Assembly (NCBI GenBank): GCA_002286855.1
Contig: NRSV01000037.1
Location: 292,537 to 356,536, forward strand
DNA: 64,000 nt
Direction of reading: 5' to 3'
From: Bipolaris cookei
Taxonomy: Eukaryota > Ascomycota > Dothideomycetes > Pleosporales > Pleosporaceae
The first letter of the stretch is position 1; each line of letters starts with the position of its first letter. The notes beneath the pieces are model-generated. The model saw only the letters and a program-made list of their open reading frames with translations, was not told the origin of the DNA and searched no databases. The position numbers and the translations under genes are program-made. Positions 23,700 through 34,408 of this stretch are shown here, piece after piece.

Positions 23700-24231
23700 A
23701 TGACCTCTACCGACTCAACCTCAAAAGGTTGGACCGATCGCCAACGCGTACGCCCCTTCCTCCATTCTTCTTCCCACCCAATCAACTCACAACCAGACTG
23801 ACCTTTACAGCTCGCCTACTACTTCTCCCTAGTCGAGTACTCAAACATAAAACTAGACTTTGCCGTTCGTTCCCCCCCCCTTCCCCATCCCACGCTTACC
23901 AAAAAGCAAACAGAACGCACCCTGTCCCGAGGGCAAATCTGTAGGCGCATGCCACATCATGGTTGACCGGCTCAAGGGCACGTTGAAAGACGAGCTGGCT
24001 GCGCTGTGCGGGGGTGATGCTGGAGCTGGTGGTACTACGCCCAAGAAGACGGTTACGACGCTGAGGAAGCGAAAGGCGAAGGCGGAGGAGGATGACACGT
24101 CGATGAAGCGGGAGAGGAAGAAGAAGAAGAAGAAGAAGAAGAAGGTTGTTGAGGATATTAGGCAAGAGGAGGAGAAGGTGGTGGCGAAAGATGAGAAGGA
24201 GAAAGTGGTGGGCGATAAAAATGAGGTTTAA
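23700..24231 (+). CDS. Small basic Myb/SANT-like fungal protein, copy 2 (probable C-terminal frameshift)
   Basis: Tandem paralogue of the preceding gene. Exons 23700-23747, 23811-23864 and 23914-24231 give 139 residues. The introns are GT-AG with donors GTACGC and GTTCGT. Motifs in order are KGWTDRQR, then LAYYFSLVEYSNIKLDFA as an 18-residue exon, then PEGKSVGACHIMVDRLKGTL, the conserved motif of this small family. The tail has a run of nine lysines encoded by AAG repeats, then charged sequence. The frame stops at 24229, but the next frame immediately continues as an acidic end (EEEIEDVLKGEEMEEIGDII, stop near 24294) that resembles the acidic end of copy 1. A one-base difference in GGTTTAAGG would join them. 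This may be a sequencing error in a homopolymer or a real truncation. Confidence 0.72.
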
Positions 24232-24730
24232 GGAAGAGGAGATTGAGGATGTTTTGAAGGGCGAGGAGATGGAGGAGATTGGGGATATTATCTGAGATGG
24301 TGCTAGGTCGGGGGTTTGGTCACTCTGCGTTTGCTACCAGCTCATCATTCGGATTCTATCAAAGAGGCATGTAGAGTTTCGGTATTGCGAAGTCGGTCAG
24401 GTACACGTACCTCTTCACTTAGTCACAAGAACATCATGAGCGGCACTTCACAGCATCACGGAACAATAAAGAAAATTCTCATTCATAAAGATTCAACATG
24501 AAAATCGTGATAAAATCCAATCTCTCATACAACCATTGACAAGGAAAGGGTAACAATAGAAAAAAACTCAACTGGGTATCAAAACTATTCTCTCGTACTT
24601 CATACTGGAAACCCCCTTGTTCCAGTCATGAACATTCGTTATCATGAATTTCCTCATGGCCAACTGTGACAACACGGGTGTCATTTCCAACGTCCAGACA
24701 TATTCAAAAAAAGACAAAACAACCTTCCAT
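24232..24730. other. Convergent region, Myb-like copy 2 / patatin-fold gene
   Basis: The first 65 bp read as the out-of-frame acidic tail noted for the Myb-like gene. The remainder looks like 3' UTR of the two converging genes. Confidence 0.55.
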
Positions 24731-26912
24731 TTACCGCGTATAATCCGGCTTTGTCGCTTTGTTGACGATTGGAGGCGGACCATCCGTATCCGGATATGGC
24801 AAAGGTGCACCAGGTGGCGGTCTCGAGAACGACGAGCCGGGAGGTGGCGACATGGGCGACACACCTGTCAGGGGCGGCGGGGGTCTTCCGTCTTGCAGAG
24901 GTGTCTTGGGAGGTCTGGGTGGTGCGTTCGACATGCGATCATCCCAGCTAGTTGCCGAGCTGACCATTGATACTGGGCGTCCAGCTGAGAATTGCTCATG
25001 TGAGCGGCGGCCAGGGGCAACAAGCTCGCCAGAATGTCGATGCATCAGGTCATGGTAATTTTCGGAAACTGGTGATGGCGGATGCTCATCAGAGTTTACC
25101 ACTAGGTACTTGTCGTTTTCTGACGGCCGACGCTGGTCTGCTGGTGGAGGCCGGAAGGCCGGGTGTATGTTTGTGTAATACTCGGGTGAGAGTTCTTCAG
25201 CTGGGAGTTCGACGGCCATAGGCGCTGGATCTGGGACACTCGGAAGAGGCTTGTTCGGTGCTTGTGCACTAGGCGAGTATGGTGATTCTCCTTTGGCCGC
25301 GCGCTCCCATCGTATTTTGGCGAAGTGGATACGTGCAATCTTTGCGGCTGCGTCCAACGTCATACCTTGTACGGTTTGATCCGCCAGATACATGCGCGTG
25401 TTTGTGCTGATATCGGCCAAGGCGTTCCATTCGTTCATGCCAAACTCGCCTACACCGACGTTTACGTTCAGGCGGTAGTAGTTCTCCTGGTTAACATGTC
25501 GTTTTGCGAGGTGGTCCTTCATCTCCTTGTGTGTCTTCTCACATCCTTCGATCTTAGATATCAGTCTCCGCCTGGCCTCAGCAAAGTCTCCCATGCCACC
25601 AGAAACAAATCCTTCCCACCACAAGTGTTGCTGTGCATTTGTACCCTCTGGTCGTTTTCCCGTGCCAATGCTGATGAAGACACCAACTTCACGCCCAGGC
25701 CATTCGTTACAAACGGCCTCGTCCAAAGCCATAGGTGCTGGGTTATATTTGCCAGAGCCTTCATCGAGGAAGACTGATTGACCAATCTGGATAGGCTTGA
25801 AAGCCAGCGCAGTCGCAGAGGTTGCTCGACCGGCTTGCCATATCGTCGCGTTGGGTTCGATAGCGGGTTCTTTGCGCGAGTCGTAGGAGCGAAGAAGGAT
25901 CTGGCCGCCACTGGACTTTCTGGTACCTTTGTAGACGGCTGTGACAGCGCTGCAGATTGTTAGTCAGCTTGATTTTTGTAAAGGAACCGAAAGTGTACTT
26001 ACGTTTTGGTGCGCTCTTCGCGATTGTCGTAGAGCAAAGCGTGTGGGTTCCCCCACTTCATGGCAGCGATGCGCATGTTGACGGGCGACATGCCAATCTG
26101 ACTGTAGTTGCTGGCGTTACTAGCACTCCTGTGCATACGGCCCGACGTGGCACTTCCTGGTGTCATAGGCAGCGCATCCCGCCCTTCGTGACTGTCGTTG
26201 CCTTCGTCATCGTAGATGGTGTGTTCGCGCACACACTGCATGATGGCCTCCTCCAGCTTCGACGCCTTGAATAATGTTGACCGGTACGGTATGCCCGCAA
26301 ATGTTTTGTCCGTTTCAAAAACTCTTCTCGTCATGCGCACATAGACGTCTTTGCACGTCTCCACATCCATCCTTAGCCGCCCAAGCATTATAGCAATCAG
26401 GCCGCCGGTGCCTGTACCCACGATGAGGTCGAAATGTTCGCATGGCTTCGGTATTTCGTGTCTTTTGGGTGCCCGGCCGTGTGTTTCGACAAATGTTCGA
26501 TGCATCAATTCCTGGAGGATAATGAGCATGGAGTACCCCCGCACGCCTCCACCATCTGTCAAACATGTTAGCAACCTCGCCCCATACTGAAGCCGTGCTT
26601 CGACTACGTACCTAGAGACAAGATGCGCAACGGTGGTCCCTTTGTCGTATCCTTTCTGCGAATCCCATTACTTGCCATGTCGGGCATGGTAGCCGAAGCA
26701 GTTGGCAGAAGCATAGAGTGACTGGCACCAGCAAAGTGGTTGCCTGGAGAAGACGAGTGCAGCTCTCCTATAGGCGGAGGCCGAAAACAAGGCTGGTTGG
26801 TAGTCGGATCTGCCGGGTTGAGGGTTGGCGTTATATCAGGCAACGCAGTGGGCCAACTGGCGGAGCTGATTGTGTGATACGGAGGCTGAGTAGAGTCCAA
26901 GCCTAGGCGCAT
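24731..26912 (-). CDS. Patatin-fold protein lacking the catalytic serine
   Basis: Patatin-like phospholipases use a Ser-Asp dyad (GxSxG and DGG/DGA) to release fatty acids from lipids. Exons 26912-26612, 26555-26003 and 25949-24731 encode 690 residues; both introns are GT-AG. The oxyanion loop DGGGVRG (residues 101-107) is intact and spans intron 1. The nucleophile elbow reads GTGTG at 147-151, with Gly149 in place of Ser, read directly from codons GGT ACA GGC ACC GGC. The second acidic residue survives in a changed motif, LDEGSG (Asp347). The C-terminal 250 residues are Pro/Ser-rich and disordered. A classical patatin hydrolase mechanism is therefore not expected, and a regulatory or lipid-binding role is inference. 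The 5' end is uncertain: the frame is open up to 26972 and an upstream exon with an acceptor near 26975 is possible. Confidence 0.82.
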
Positions 26913-27812
26913 GCGCTGAAGGCGCTCAAAGACGGTGAAGGAAATGTGGCTGCGACCAGCGAGAGCAGGCGACGTAGGAACTAGTCACAGGAGAGACAGT
27001 GAGTATGTAGGGTCCACGTGGGTTTTACTTAAAAGATTCTTGAGCTTTCTTCGCCCTGGGACAGCAGCCAGTTGGTGGACCAGCACCGTCATTCGTCATT
27101 TGCCAAGCATAGCTCCAACCGAACTGCACCGCCACCTCGAAACCTGGCACATCCCGGCCTCGCGCTGCTACCAGAGCCCAAGATCTTCCGCCTCTACCGG
27201 TTTTGCGTCCAGAGATGCTTTGCCCTTGCAGCGGCAACGCGGTGACCCGCTTTGCCATCTCAACTCTCCCCTGTCACGACCGAGTGCGAACCCACGCCTG
27301 CCCAATCACTGTTGCCCGGCAATGATTCGGATAGTCACGCTTCCATCGCATCTCGCTCCCTCCGGGCGAATAAACAGAGCGTGCGGATGTTGATCCAGGT
27401 TGAGCAAACACACCGTATTACCGTGTCGCTTGTGTTTGCACAACTCGCCGGTCACTGAGCCCGTGTTAAAAACTATGTACCCAAACCGCACAGGCCAGCT
27501 ACATGTGGGCCAAAGTGTGCGAGTAGCTCCATGCAAGAGGCCCTGAATAATGGCTCAAAAGGTTGTGTAGAAAGCCGGTACAGGAGGGTAACGTCCCAGG
27601 TACCATATGACTACTGGAAACCTTATTGCTTTCATGACGTACGCACTACATTTGACTCTACGGGGTACATGTAAAGGATATAGCCTTCACGATTTTATGA
27701 TATAGATGATGTGAATCAGTGCAAACATCGCACATGTGACACCCCAGATTGCTCTTCCTCACAGCCAGTCTTGCTAATGTAAGGATGAATGGGCCCTGAA
27801 TACACCGTCACT
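26913..27812. other. Intergenic region upstream of patatin-fold gene
   Basis: 900 bp. The part nearest 26913 may contain an unresolved 5' exon of the patatin-fold gene. An open frame on the minus strand at 27025-27258 ends in a segment (MTNDGAGPPTG) that could be an N-terminus, but no convincing donor joins it in frame. Otherwise nothing was recognised. Confidence 0.45.
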
Positions 27813-28963
27813 TTAAGCTTTCTTCGGTACCTCGACCAGTCCCTTGCTCTCCTTTGTTCGCCACTGTATTGCTTTTGCAATATGATATAGCACCTCAAGA
27901 GTGGGCATAGGAACACCTGCGTTCTTCCCCGCCTTAAGCGGCTCGCCTAATATGTTCTCGAACTCGATAAAGTTGCCCTGTCAGTGTCAGCATTGTTTGT
28001 TGTGCTTACACACGATAAGCTTGACCGCCCCAAGAACGTACTTTTTCTAGATCCTGCTGCATGCTCGGCTTCAAATAGCTTTCTAGCGGATCCATGTTGA
28101 TTGCAGCTTCCACTACATCGTCAGGTAACTCCACACCACATACCGCTTTAGCAGCTGTGACAATTTCTCGCATGGCTGGCCTGACAAGACCATCCAGGGC
28201 ATCGTCAGCAAGGCGTATGCGCCCGTCATCTAGACCCGTAATGGCGCAGATTGGATTCAAGGCTGCGTTGAAGACAAGCTTCTTCCAGCGATCATATAGG
28301 ACATTGGGCGAGTATTGGCAGTTGGTCTTTCCTCCTTTGCTATATAACTCGACAAATTCTTCCGCCCTTCGCTCTGGAACAGCAGGATTGATGTTCGAAG
28401 TGGGAAAGGCGCCGACAAGAAGTCTATCGGCTTCGTTTTGCACAATGACCCCTGGTGAAGGCTCCGCACTACCAATCATGGAGATTCCAGAAAGAATCGG
28501 AACATTGGGATGAGGGCGGAGAAAAGGCTTCTCGATATTGAGGCCGTTTTGGAGGAGGAGAAGCGTCGTCTTGCCGCTATCTTTGGGAAGTGCTGGTGTG
28601 ACAAGCTCAACCGCTGTGGGTGAAGTATCGGGCACATTCTTGGTGCAGAGTATGACATAGTCATATGGCGGGATGTTCTCTTCAACAAGGTTGGGGACGG
28701 TGTTGCGAACTCGGTATTGTTAGCCTCGACGCAAGTGCTGCAGTGGAAGATGTGAATCGCTGCATACCAACGCTAGGCCGCCAACCGTTCAGTGTTCCAT
28801 GATCGCAGCTATCGATTGCAAAGCCTTTTTCCTTTACGACGTTGTAGTTGGATCGCAGCACAACGGTAACTGTTGCAAGACCGCCAATTTCCAGATTTAC
28901 AGCGGCAATGGTGCCGACAGCGCCACCGCCAATAATGAGAACTGTCTTCTTGGAATCAGCCAT
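27813..28963 (-). CDS. Ketopantoate reductase family protein (PanE/ApbA-like)
   Basis: NADPH-dependent reduction of 2-dehydropantoate to pantoate, in the pathway to coenzyme A; fungal paralogues may act on other 2-keto acids. Exons 28963-28768, 28709-28042 and 27977-27813 encode 342 residues; introns 28710-28767 and 27978-28041 are GT-AG. The N-terminal Rossmann motif is GGGAVGTIAA (residues 12-21), with the NAD(P)-fold continuing to YDYVILCTKN across intron 1. The C-terminal helical domain has the family's WKKLVFNAALNPICAITG block containing the conserved Lys and Asn. The end reads GVPMPTLEVLYHIAKAIQ, typical of the family. It lies downstream of, and on the same strand as, the eL42 gene, 456 bp away. 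Whether this is the main pantoate enzyme of the organism cannot be told. Confidence 0.88.
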
Positions 28964-29419
28964 TGTAGAATGTAGGATGCAGAATGTAGAATTTATTCCT
29001 CGTTGTGATATTGTGTCTCGTCAGCCGGGTTTACATGCCGTTGGCGAGATAGGTGTGGCACGCTAGTGGGTGCGGAGGGGCAGTGACATAGGAATATGAC
29101 TCCCAAGTATCCAATCCACGGTCGAGTGTACCTGCTTGATTAGGCTATCATACGCGGCACACATGTTAGTCATGTCAATAGATTGATGCACGATGTTTTG
29201 CGGTCCCTTCAATCGAGCTCCATTTGATGCATATGTAGGTTACAGTCCGTAAATTCGTGGCTGGTGACCCTGTGTCGCCAAATCTTCCGCCTCACACGCC
29301 TTCATTCGTGTTATACTGATGGTTGATGCATTGCTTGAGTCGAAGGTAGAGCCGTCCATTCCATCCGCCCGAAGACTACGCCGAGAGCCCAGCAAAAGAG
29401 AGAGAAAGAAGGCGCACGC
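28964..29419. other. Spacer between ketopantoate reductase and eL42 genes
   Basis: 456 bp containing the eL42 3' UTR and the promoter of the ketopantoate reductase gene. No other feature was recognised. Confidence 0.6.
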
Positions 29420-30403
29420 TTAGAAGACAAGAGCAGCACCCTTAGTCTTCTTGTCACCACCAAGCTCGAAGTGCTTGCATCGCTTGAGGGCAAGCTATTC
29501 CCAGGTTAGTAGCGGCATAGAGCATAGGGTGTATAGAGAAACGTACCTGTGCCTTGGTCTTGCAAGCAGTGCACTCTAGACGGAGAACGACCTTCTTGGT
29601 GGTTTTCGCCCTCTGTGTATTGTCAGCGCCGATATCGCATAATCTATTGTAGTTGATCGTACCTTGTGGAAGACGGGCTTGGTCTGACCTCCGTAACCGG
29701 ATTGCTTGCGGTCATAACGACGCTTACCCTGTGCGAACAGAGAGGCCTTTCCTGCCTTGTATTCTACAACATCTCAGCATGCGAAGGTAATGTATGGGAA
29801 CATGGGCCACTAACGGGTGACCTTGTGCTGGGTGTGCTTCTTGCAGTCCTTGCCCTTGCAGTAGGTTCGGCGGGTCTTGGGAACGTTGACCTGGAAGCCG
29901 GAAATCAGCACTTTTCTTGTGACCTTCCATATGAATATTATCTTTCTTGAATGACAGCCGAACATGCGACACGAGCGGGCGAGTATTATATGCGTAGAGG
30001 AGGGGTCGTAAATATGCGGTGGAGGCGACTCGGGCGAGCGAGTCAACGGCGATGTAGTATCGGCGCCGCCCAACGTGAGGGTGTCTCTGGCTTGTAGTAA
30101 CCATTTCGCGACAGAGTACGACATTGACGCCATAAGTACTCTGCACTGGGATTTGTCGCCTGTCCAACCCACACCACGTGCGCCCAGTGCTTTCCAATGA
30201 CTTCCTTCAGCGTGGTGATGCCTTTTTCAACCCTCCAACGAACCATATATTCCGCATGCCGAGGCCAGTTCTAGTATTCGATGTTGTTGTGATATTCGCC
30301 GGTCCGCAATTTTGCCATCGTCGTCGAAGATTCGTCATGTCGCTCGCTCGTGTCATGGCTGTCGTATTGCGCAATCTCAAATATTAAACACTGCACTCAC
30401 CAT
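29420..30403 (-). CDS. rpl42: 60S ribosomal protein eL42 (L44/L42e)
   Basis: Component of the large ribosomal subunit near the E site. Five coding exons are predicted: 30403-30401 (ATG alone), 29890-29815, 29763-29663, 29612-29547 and 29494-29420, giving exactly 106 residues, the family length. The first intron (29891-30400, 510 nt) directly follows the start codon, a layout common in fungal ribosomal protein genes; the other introns are 50-70 nt. Zinc-binding cysteines appear as CKGKDC near residue 12 and ECTACK plus RCKHFE near the C-terminus. The block GGQTKPVFHK has proline at position 56, the residue found in cycloheximide-sensitive fungi (established for yeast-type L42; glutamine there gives resistance). 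Splicing of exon 2 to 3 makes Gln27, matching the HKVTQYKAGK consensus. Confidence 0.95.
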
Positions 30404-30768
30404 TTTGACGGATTTGCTCTGTGGTTAGTATGAGCGAAAAGGTTGGCGGTAGTGCTGGAGATGTTGATGCTGGGCGGCCGATATTACTAGCGTGTGTGGG
30501 CTTCGGCTAGGTTAGTAAGCCAAAACTCGTACGCCACGCACCAGCCACAGCCAAAAGCTCAGGGCGTCACGATCAGTTTGCATTTGCAGTGTTGTTCAAA
30601 GTCCAGGCATGCAAGGACGAAATTGAAGCAAAGAAAAAGTAAAATCCGTCGTTGTGGTATCATGCGCAGCAAATCTAATGAAAATGTCCTCCCGTTCATC
30701 TTCTCTTAATTGTCATGACCGACTTATGAAGCCATTCTGAAGAACAAAAGAAATCCACAAGTGGAATG
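30404..30768. other. eL42 promoter / SRC1 3' region
   Basis: 365 bp between the eL42 start codon and the Src1 stop codon, both on the minus strand. It should contain the eL42 promoter and 5' UTR. No factor site is claimed. Confidence 0.5.
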
Positions 30769-32917
30769 CTAGTAGACAGGACGGCCCTCTTCCCATTTCT
30801 GAACATCCTTCGCATCCTTCACATCTTTTGAAGCAGATGGAGGGCTGCTGCCTATACCAAGACTGAAGTGCCCACTGTCTCGGGCACCACTACTTCGACC
30901 ATCCTCGAGTCGCCTCACAGGGCCAACCCACTCCCACATTCGAGCAACATCACCATTAGCTGTTGTGCGGACACCCGCACGGACGTTGCTATTCTTCTCA
31001 ACTTTCGCCTGAACTCTTTTCCACAGTTTCTGCCGCCGAGACGCATTAAACTCAGTGCGTAAGACGTCGTCACGAAGCTGTGTCATGCTAATGCCCTTCT
31101 CTACACCGGGCGCTTGATAGCTGAGTGCAGCTTGGTCTTGCAGTCTGTCATAAGCATCGCCGGCTAGCTGCTTTGCGCGGATTTCCATTGCTCGATTGCT
31201 AGTATACGAGTATTTTCCGTAGGACCCGGTAGCAATCACCACGAAGAACATTATAATCTGGAGAAGATGTCGTTCAAAAGACTGTCGGAGGGATCTTCGG
31301 ACGCTACAGGAGAGGGAGAGCTTTGCGAGAGAGGTTGATGCAAGACGTCGTTTGCCGGTTGTTCTGTGTCCACGGAAGAGGAACTGATTAGTACAATTCC
31401 ATGTCAGAAATGATGCACATATGGTTTGAGACCTGAAAGAAGAGTACTTACTCATCAGTAGTTTGAACCACCTCTTCACGCATCAGAAGCTCGGGAAAAG
31501 CCCTGTCAAACAAATCGCTAAACTCTTGATCCGTCAGGCTCTTACTTTTTTGTGCAGCCATTTGCTCCTTGAGGTCCACTTCGCTGACCTCGGGGCTTTC
31601 TACAGGATGTCCTTCTGCATCAGGCTCACTACATTCGTACTGTGCCTTACGTTGTCGAAGGACCTCCACGGCCCTGTTGGCAATGCCGTTTACTTTACGG
31701 GTCTTCTCGCTATCTGGCTCGCATGTCGGTGGGAGGGGTACCAGGCCACCAAGTGATAGTGGATGGTCCTTCTTGATGAAATCAGGATCACATCGGACAT
31801 TCAAACTTCGATAGCACTGGGCATGTGGTGGACAAGGCTCACACTGTGGGAGGATTTGATCGGCCCAGTTTGGTATCTCCACGCCGGCAAGTGCAGTGGC
31901 CTCTCGCCCAATGCCGCAGAAGCCAACATTGATCTTCTCTTGTCGCCAAACGCCAGCAAAGGCCGCTGTAGCAGTAAGGAGAATAGTTCCTGCCATCGCT
32001 TTAATGGTACCAGTAGCCTTGTTTTTCTTCTGTCTTTTTCTTGGTGGGAGAATGTCCACCTCGCCGGCCTTTGCACGCTCACGCACCAGCTCGAGCTGCT
32101 CCTCGGGCGTAAACTCTTCCCCAGCGTCTGCGGTGTCCTCCTCCTCATGCTTCGTACGGGGATCGGCGATGTCGAATGTTCCGCGTGTGGGCACCATGAT
32201 GCCATCGTCTATTTTTTCAGTCTTGGGTTGGACTGTTCGTCGTCGGTGCACATCACTTTTGCGCCTCTCATGCTGGCTGTACCCTGTGGTCCGCCTTCGA
32301 CGGTCGCGTGAGGTAGTGTCTAGTATCGCGGGAGAGCTTCCGCTCTGAAAAGGGTTTTCTTGGGTAAAAGGACTCGCCGCATCGTTACGATGCCACGCTT
32401 CTGGTTCAGGTGATGGCTCTTTTGGAAGTGGAAGTGTAGCAGGTGTAGCGCTTTTGCGTGTGCGTCTAGCTGCAGGCCGCTCGTCTATCTCAGGCTCTGC
32501 AGCTCTGCTATGCTTTGCGGGCACAGTGCGGGAAGGTGTTTTGGAACGTGGTGCAGGCGCATCTGCCTCCTCCGTCGTTGCGCGCCCAGTTCTTCGTGAT
32601 GTTCGTCGCCCGGTCGCGGGTGCGGGAGCCACGAGTGTTTCGTCTTCGACATCGGTTGTATCCACTGTGCTGGCTGAGCTGGAAGGTACGTCTACGATGC
32701 CCCGCGTTGATCGCTTCGTCCGCGCATACGCCCGCTGAACTTGAGATTTTTGGGGCAGGACGACGTCGTTGAAGAGGCCTACGAGAATAGGCTTCTTTGC
32801 CGAGGATGGATATGTAACGCCGTGGCGAAGGAGGATGCTGCGGAGTTCGGGCACCGTGATCTTGTTCGCATCCACACCATCTTCGTAATACCAATACTCC
32901 CCGCGCGCATCCGCCAT
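30769..32917 (-). CDS. src1: Inner nuclear membrane protein Src1/Heh1 (HeH/LEM and MSC domains)
   Basis: Src1/Heh1 anchors chromatin (rDNA, telomeres) at the inner nuclear membrane. Exons 32917-31452 and 31363-30769 (intron 31364-31451, GT-AG) encode 686 residues. The N-terminal helix-extension-helix covers residues 19-55 (ITVPELRSILLRHGV, then KKPILVGLFNDVV). It is followed by a basic Ser/Arg-rich nucleoplasmic linker with an NLS-like PPRKRQKKNK at 291-300. The first membrane helix is at about 303-325. The lumenal Man1-Src1 C-terminal domain then begins with its cysteine pattern QCEPCPPHAQCY and CDPDF. The second membrane helix (LLQIIMFFVVIATGSY) comes after the intron, followed by the C-terminal winged-helix-like stretch. 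The acceptor choice restores the frame TDE-TTGKRR; an upstream CAG would break it. Divergent from the GH131 gene 1.5 kb away. Confidence 0.9.
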
Positions 32918-34408
32918 CTTGTTTTCAGAGTATGTGGGAAGTCTGGACTCGCAAAAATGTTTGTCTTGGCGTCTGACGATGTGTCCGTATGAAGAGCTGT
33001 AGGAGGGGAAGGTCCAGGCGGATACTTTGGTACTGTATGTAAGCAGCAGGTGGATCAGGGAAAGTCTGTTTCGCTTGTTTGTGATGTCACCAAGGCAACA
33101 GGAAGGTGGCTTGGTCCGTGCATTCGCATGGGCTTTCTCGTCTCTTGTGCCATTGCTTCAAAACTTCAAAACCTTAAAACAAAGTCAAACCTGGAAAAGG
33201 CTCGATTTGACTGTGTGCCATGATACTCCTAGTAGTTTGGGGTTATTTTGAACTAGGCGTTTTGTCGTGAGAGTTACTCTGTTGGCATGTTTTGTTGTGA
33301 GGAAACGACTATGTCGGTCACTGATGGTGGCTGCCTATCCAAATATGGACTAGTGCGTATATAGCCGGCGTCAGCCGCCCAAAACTAATCAATCACCTTC
33401 ACACTCCACTTTTCTCATGTTTCACAGCTCGCCACCAGCTTTTGGACAAGCAGTATCCATACATGTCTGCTCGCTACGGATTGTTGTTGAATTTAATCGT
33501 TATTTAGTCTCAGCAATGGCTCTCTTATCAGTACTTTCGTGAAGGCGCTTGCATGATGTGTTTACAAAGCAAGCTCATAGTGAAACTTACTACTCCAAAC
33601 ATTGCTAGCTCTTCCACAGGATGAGATGGACACCCAGCAAGGGCAAAGAAGCACAAGCTGGTAGATTACAACTTCATCTGATGCAAATCGGGATCCGCTC
33701 AGCAACTTGACATTCCCAATGAAGAAGCAGAGCTTTCGTGTACAGAGTGCGAAAGAGCAATATACACCATCGCAATGATGCAAGAACATGCTCTGCGGTT
33801 ACATATTGCCCAGCCTTCCCCAGGTCAATCTCAGAATCAAGCTCCTCAAATTCATAGCACTTGAGACGTCCATTTGACGCAAACCTTCAGCCCCGACCTC
33901 AAAGTAGCTAATTGTGGGGTATACACCGGCTTAATGTAGCTTAATCTCGACAACCCTGCGACATCACCACCTTCCTACCAATGAAACTACATTTTCCCCA
34001 TCTTAGGCTACCGCTACATTACTAGCAATGAATCCACGTGCCACCATCGTCGCGTTCGAGAATATGAGGCCCGCCATCTCCGTTCCCGGGCTTATACGGA
34101 GGGCAATGTGCCCCCGGACCGTATGGCCGCCGCTAGATCACCCGGGGCCCTGAAATGGCGGCGGATAGATTGAGTAGTAGTATGACCGAGCGCGTATTAA
34201 GTGGTTGTGTGAATCTGAGCAAAGTCAAATGTCGTTTATGGGATATTAGAGTGCAGGGCTATGAACATGGATGTGAAGCTTTGCCTGTGTTCTCAGGCCA
34301 AGAATGGCGTTTATATACCACCGTGAAGTCGACATGTAGCAGCATCAGATCTGAGTTGTCTATACTTGTCTCTTCACTCCTTATACTCTCTTTGTCTCTA
34401 CAATCAAG
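32918..34408. other. Intergenic region SRC1 / GH131
   Basis: 1.5 kb between divergent genes, so it holds both promoters. No additional gene was recognised. Confidence 0.55.
34312..34318 (+). promoter_or_regulatory. TATA-like box upstream of GH131 gene
   Basis: TATATAC about 95 bp before the GH131 start codon. The distance leaves room for transcription start and a short leader, as expected for a regulated secreted-enzyme gene. Confidence 0.45.

Noticed and set aside
27025..27258. Minus-strand frame as an upstream exon of the patatin-fold gene
   Set aside because: The only nearby donor (GTAAAA after TTTAA) gives the wrong phase; kept as an open question, not annotated.
29891..30400. snoRNA in the eL42 first intron
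   Set aside because: No convincing C-box/D-box pair or H/ACA motif found on either strand by eye.
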